Position numbers and translations under genes: made by a program. A stretch of 11,365 bases of DNA from Burkholderia gladioli (GTDB lineage Bacteria; Pseudomonadota; Gammaproteobacteria; Burkholderiales; Burkholderiaceae): NCBI GenBank assembly GCA_009914575.1, contig WNEB01000028.1, positions 1 through 11,365 on the forward strand. Direction: 5' to 3'. This document shows positions 9,673 to 11,365 of the stretch, piece by piece. Under the pieces are notes generated by a model. That model ran no database searches and was not told the DNA's origin. It saw nothing but the letters and a program-made list of their open reading frames with translations. Numbering within the stretch: position 1 is the first letter of the stretch; each line of letters begins with the position of its first letter.

Positions 9673-10597
9673 TTATTTCGCCGCGCCGACCATGTAGTCG
9701 ACGGCCGCCTTGACGTCGGCGTCGGAGGCGTTCGAGCCGCCCTTCGGCGGCATCGAGCCCTTGCCGTGCAGCGCGTAGTTGTAGACCGTGTCCATCGGGG
9801 CTTTCAGGCGCGGTGCCCAGTCGGCCTTGTTGCCGAACTTCGGCGCGCCGAGCACGCCGACCGCGTGACAGGCCACGCATACCGAATCGTAGAGAGCCTT
9901 GCCCGCGCCTGCGCCGCCGGTCGGCGCCGCGGCGGGCGCGGCGCCCGGCTTCGGCAGCGCCGCGATCGCGGCCATGGCGGCGGCCTGCGCGTTTGCGGCG
10001 GCGGCTGCGTCGGGCACGGCCGAGGCCCCCGAAGCTGCGGCGGCCGTCGCATCCGAGGCCGCGCCCGGCGCGGCGGCGTTCGCTGCTGGCTCGGCCGGCT
10101 CCGGGACCGTCGCGCCGCCCTTGTCCGCCATGTAGACGACCGCGCGCGCGATCTCGAAATCGCTGACGTCGTCGGGGTTCGTGCCGCCGCGCGGGGGCAT
10201 CGCTCCCTGCCGGTCAGCGCGGCGTGCAGCAGCGTGTCGTAGCCTTGCGCGATGCGCGCGGCCCAGTCGCCCGCGTTGCCGAACTTCGGCGCGCCGGTCG
10301 CGCCCGCGGCGTGACAGGCCGCGCAGACGGCCGTGTAGATGGCTTCGCCGGTTTTGTAGGCGCGCGGTGCGTTGGCGTCCTTGACGTCCGCCTGGGCGAG
10401 CGGCGCGATGCGGGCGGCCACGGCGGCGTCCGACAGGCCGTCGGTGCCGGCGTCCACGCGAAACGCGTGATCGGCGTAGGTGGCGAACAGATGATGATCA
10501 CGATCGGAATCGCGAACGACGCGACGATGACGGCGATCAGTTGCCCAGGCGTCTTGATGGGCGCTTCGTGATGGGGCTGATGGGGCGCTTCGCTCAT
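9673..10597 (-). pseudogene. Membrane-anchored di-heme c-type cytochrome, two frameshifts
   Basis: Three frames join into one protein of about 308 residues. Part 1 (ATG at 10595-10597, GAGG about 5 bases upstream) begins MSEAPHQPHHEAPIKTPGQL and has a hydrophobic anchor (LIAVIVASFAIPIVIII). Near 10490 one base is missing: an extra C restores ILLFATYADHAFRVDAGTD. Part 2 has the first heme site CAACH and GAPKFGNAGDWAARIAQGYD. Near 10208-10212 another base is missing: GGC-AAG-GGA-GCG-ATG is expected. Part 3 starts at the axial-Met segment MPPRGG, then has an Ala/Pro-rich linker, the second heme site CVACH, MPPKGG, and ends DYMVGAAK. The type is a c5-like electron carrier facing the periplasm. 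Each frameshift alone removes at least the second heme domain. Motif residues are intact, so recent mutation or sequence error are both possible. Confidence 0.85.
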
Positions 10598-10673
10598 GCT
10601 GGCCTCGTCTCCGTGAATAGGAATTAGGTCGGGTCCGGCTGCGGCAGAATGGCTGTTGACGGAAGCTTGAATG

Positions 10674-10701
10674 ATTATAGACGCCTCTTTTTGGCCCGGA
10701 A
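10674..10701 (-). promoter_or_regulatory. Sigma-70 promoter of the cytochrome c gene
   Basis: On the minus strand there is a perfect -10, TATAAT (plus-strand 10674-10679). A weak -35, TTCCGG (10696-10701), lies 16 bases upstream. The predicted start near 10667 gives a 5' leader of about 70 bases. An A-rich stretch (CCAAAAAGAGG) fills the spacer. Confidence 0.6.
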
Positions 10702-10765
10702 GGGGGCGGCGCGGCGGGCGTTTACCCGCAAGCCGGCGGGCGTGCGGAAGGCGTCCGGCGCGCGG

Positions 10766-10794
10766 TGGACGCTGTCATGGAAACAAGGTATGCT
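10766..10794 (+). promoter_or_regulatory. Candidate promoter of the tRNA-Arg gene
   Basis: TGGACG at 10766-10771 and TATGCT at 10789-10794 are 17 bases apart; each matches the sigma-70 consensus at four of six positions. Transcription would begin near 10801, about 50 bases before the mature tRNA, which is a normal distance. It is divergent from the cytochrome promoter. Confidence 0.5.
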
Positions 10795-10851
10795 CTCACT
10801 CTTGCCGGCGTTACATCCAGGTTTTTCGGGGTCGTGACGCGGTTTCTCGAA

Positions 10852-10927
10852 GCGCCCGTAACTCAATGGATAGAGTACTGCCCTCCGAAGGCAGAGGTTG
10901 CTGGTTCGATCCCAGCCGGGCGCGCCA
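10852..10927 (+). tRNA. tRNA-Arg(CCG)
   Basis: A full 76-base cloverleaf can be drawn. The acceptor stem is GCGCCCG (10852-10858) with CGGGCGC (10917-10923). The D-arm contains CTCAATGGATAGAG. The anticodon stem is CTGCC/GGCAG with loop CTCCGAA, giving anticodon CCG for the CGG codon. The T-arm is GCTGG-TTCGATC-CCAGC. Discriminator G and an encoded CCA (10925-10927) follow. It is a single gene with no neighbour tRNA in the window. Confidence 0.97.
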
Positions 10928-11093
10928 ATTATCTCCCGCATACGTGGCCCTGCGGCTCGAATATAGCCTCGTGGCGCGGTTCCCACGCCTTCCTATACCC
11001 CAACAAAAATGTACCTCGGACCCTCCAGCGGCTCCAAGAGACTGTAACCCCTTCGTGCTCAAGCGCACTGTTCCCGAATTTGTACCCGTGTAC
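10928..11093. other. Non-coding stretch between tRNA-Arg and the IS5 element
   Basis: No gene is evident in these 166 bases, which are less G+C-rich than their surroundings. Two similar short motifs, AAAAATGTACC (11004-11014) and GAATTTGTACC (11076-11086), stand 72 bases apart in the same orientation. The position just behind a tRNA 3' end is where tyrosine integrases commonly insert islands, and spaced GTACC motifs could be arm-type sites, but no integrase or tRNA-end duplication is in view. I see no clear tRNA terminator. Confidence 0.35.
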
Positions 11094-11365
11094 GGCGTTG
11101 TTGCATAAATCGAGTGTGAGGATGCAATAGCATCGACGGGCATAATTTCAGGCGATACGAACGGATTGCGGACGAGCGAGGTCCGCCATACGGTTGATGA
11201 CGCCGACGCGAACGGAGACCTCGGTCGCCTGCGAGTCTATGTGACGCGCCCAGAGACAGTTGCCGGTGAGGGTCTTGAACCGATACATCGCATTCTCGGC
11301 AAGCGATCGCCGGTGGTAGCCACTGTCTTGCTTCCATTCTCGACGACCGTCACGGGCAATTGCAT
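11094..11365 (-). mobile_element. IS5-family insertion sequence, transposase 3' end (partial)
   Basis: The element end is placed at GGCGTTGTTGCATAAAT (11094-11110), which resembles the terminal inverted repeat of IS5-family elements common in beta-proteobacteria. From there to the transposase stop is 54 bases, a normal distance. The other end is beyond the window, so the inverted repeat and target duplication cannot be checked. Confidence 0.75.
11148..11363 (-). CDS. IS5-family DDE transposase, C-terminal 71 residues
   Basis: The minus-strand frame reads AIARDGRREWKQDSGYHRRS and ends ADLARPQSVRIA with TGA at 11148-11150. It contains the IS5 signature Y-(2)-R-(3)-E-(6)-K in YHRRSLAENAMYRFK, which includes the catalytic Glu of the DDE triad. 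The conserved tail (FKTLTGNCLWARH, VGVINRMADLARP) follows. The N-terminal part with the two catalytic Asp residues is outside the window, so whether the copy is active is unknown. It faces the tRNA. Confidence 0.9.
   Translation of the reverse strand, partial: AIARDGRREWKQDSGYHRRSLAENAMYRFKTLTGNCLWARHIDSQATEVSVRVGVINRMADLARPQSVRIA

Noticed and set aside
10655..10680. Plus-strand promoter from TTGACG and TATAGA
   Set aside because: The two elements are only 14 bases apart, too close for sigma-70. The minus-strand TATAAT at the same place fits the cytochrome gene better.
10675..11143. Minus-strand reading frames across the tRNA with phrases like RLGSNQQPLPSEGSTL and GWDRTSNLCLRRAVLYPLSY
   Set aside because: These are antisense translations of the tRNA-Arg gene, a well-known source of spurious hypothetical proteins. 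They have no ribosome site and only their tRNA part looks conserved.

Overview
The window looks like chromosomal DNA from a Burkholderia (sensu stricto) strain, possibly near the B. gladioli/B. glumae group. This rests on very high G+C coding sequence, GcvP/GcvH/GcvT and Rep proteins that read like Burkholderia versions, and the gcvT-gcvH-gcvP order behind a tandem glycine riboswitch. The species is inference; I could not run a search. Both ends lie inside insertion sequences (IS110 family on the left, IS5 family on the right), so this may be an IS-bounded contig or a locus flanked by IS copies.

Layout. 1-~142: start of an IS110-family transposase and its upstream non-coding end. 143-172: first codons of a gene after gcvP, apparently cut off by the IS. 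331-5258, minus strand: the glycine cleavage operon. It has a strong promoter (TTGACA-17-TACATT), a two-aptamer glycine riboswitch, then gcvT, gcvH and gcvP. gcvT and gcvH are intact; gcvP is frameshifted by a perfect 13-bp tandem duplication. 5318-5584: an array of about 20 degenerate 10-13 bp units around GTGGAYAAGCG, resembling DnaA boxes. 5270-5989, minus: a small lipoprotein gene whose 3' end reads into the array. 6183-7206, minus: a Gfo/Idh/MocA oxidoreductase with a 2-bp deletion and lost motif residues. 7479-9563, plus: intact rep helicase with its own terminator. 9673-10597, minus: a membrane-anchored di-heme cytochrome c with two 1-bp frameshifts. 10852-10927, plus: tRNA-Arg(CCG). 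11094-11365: right end of an IS5-family element.

How it fits together. T-, H- and P-proteins (with lipoamide dehydrogenase encoded elsewhere) oxidise glycine to CO2, ammonia and methylene-tetrahydrofolate, and the riboswitch turns the operon on when glycine is plentiful. In this copy the control RNA, T- and H-proteins look sound, but P-protein, which carries PLP, is broken, so the pathway should not run unless the duplication is a sequence error or another gcvP exists.

Three of the six recognisable chromosomal protein genes carry frame-disrupting indels, a fourth (the lipoprotein) has an odd 3' end, and a fifth appears cut by an IS. Rep, gcvT, gcvH and the tRNA are clean. This mix of IS elements and small indels suggests a lineage in early genome decay, or a draft assembly with indel errors; the oxidoreductase's lost motif residues favour real decay for that gene. 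The least explained element is the DnaA-box-like repeat array.
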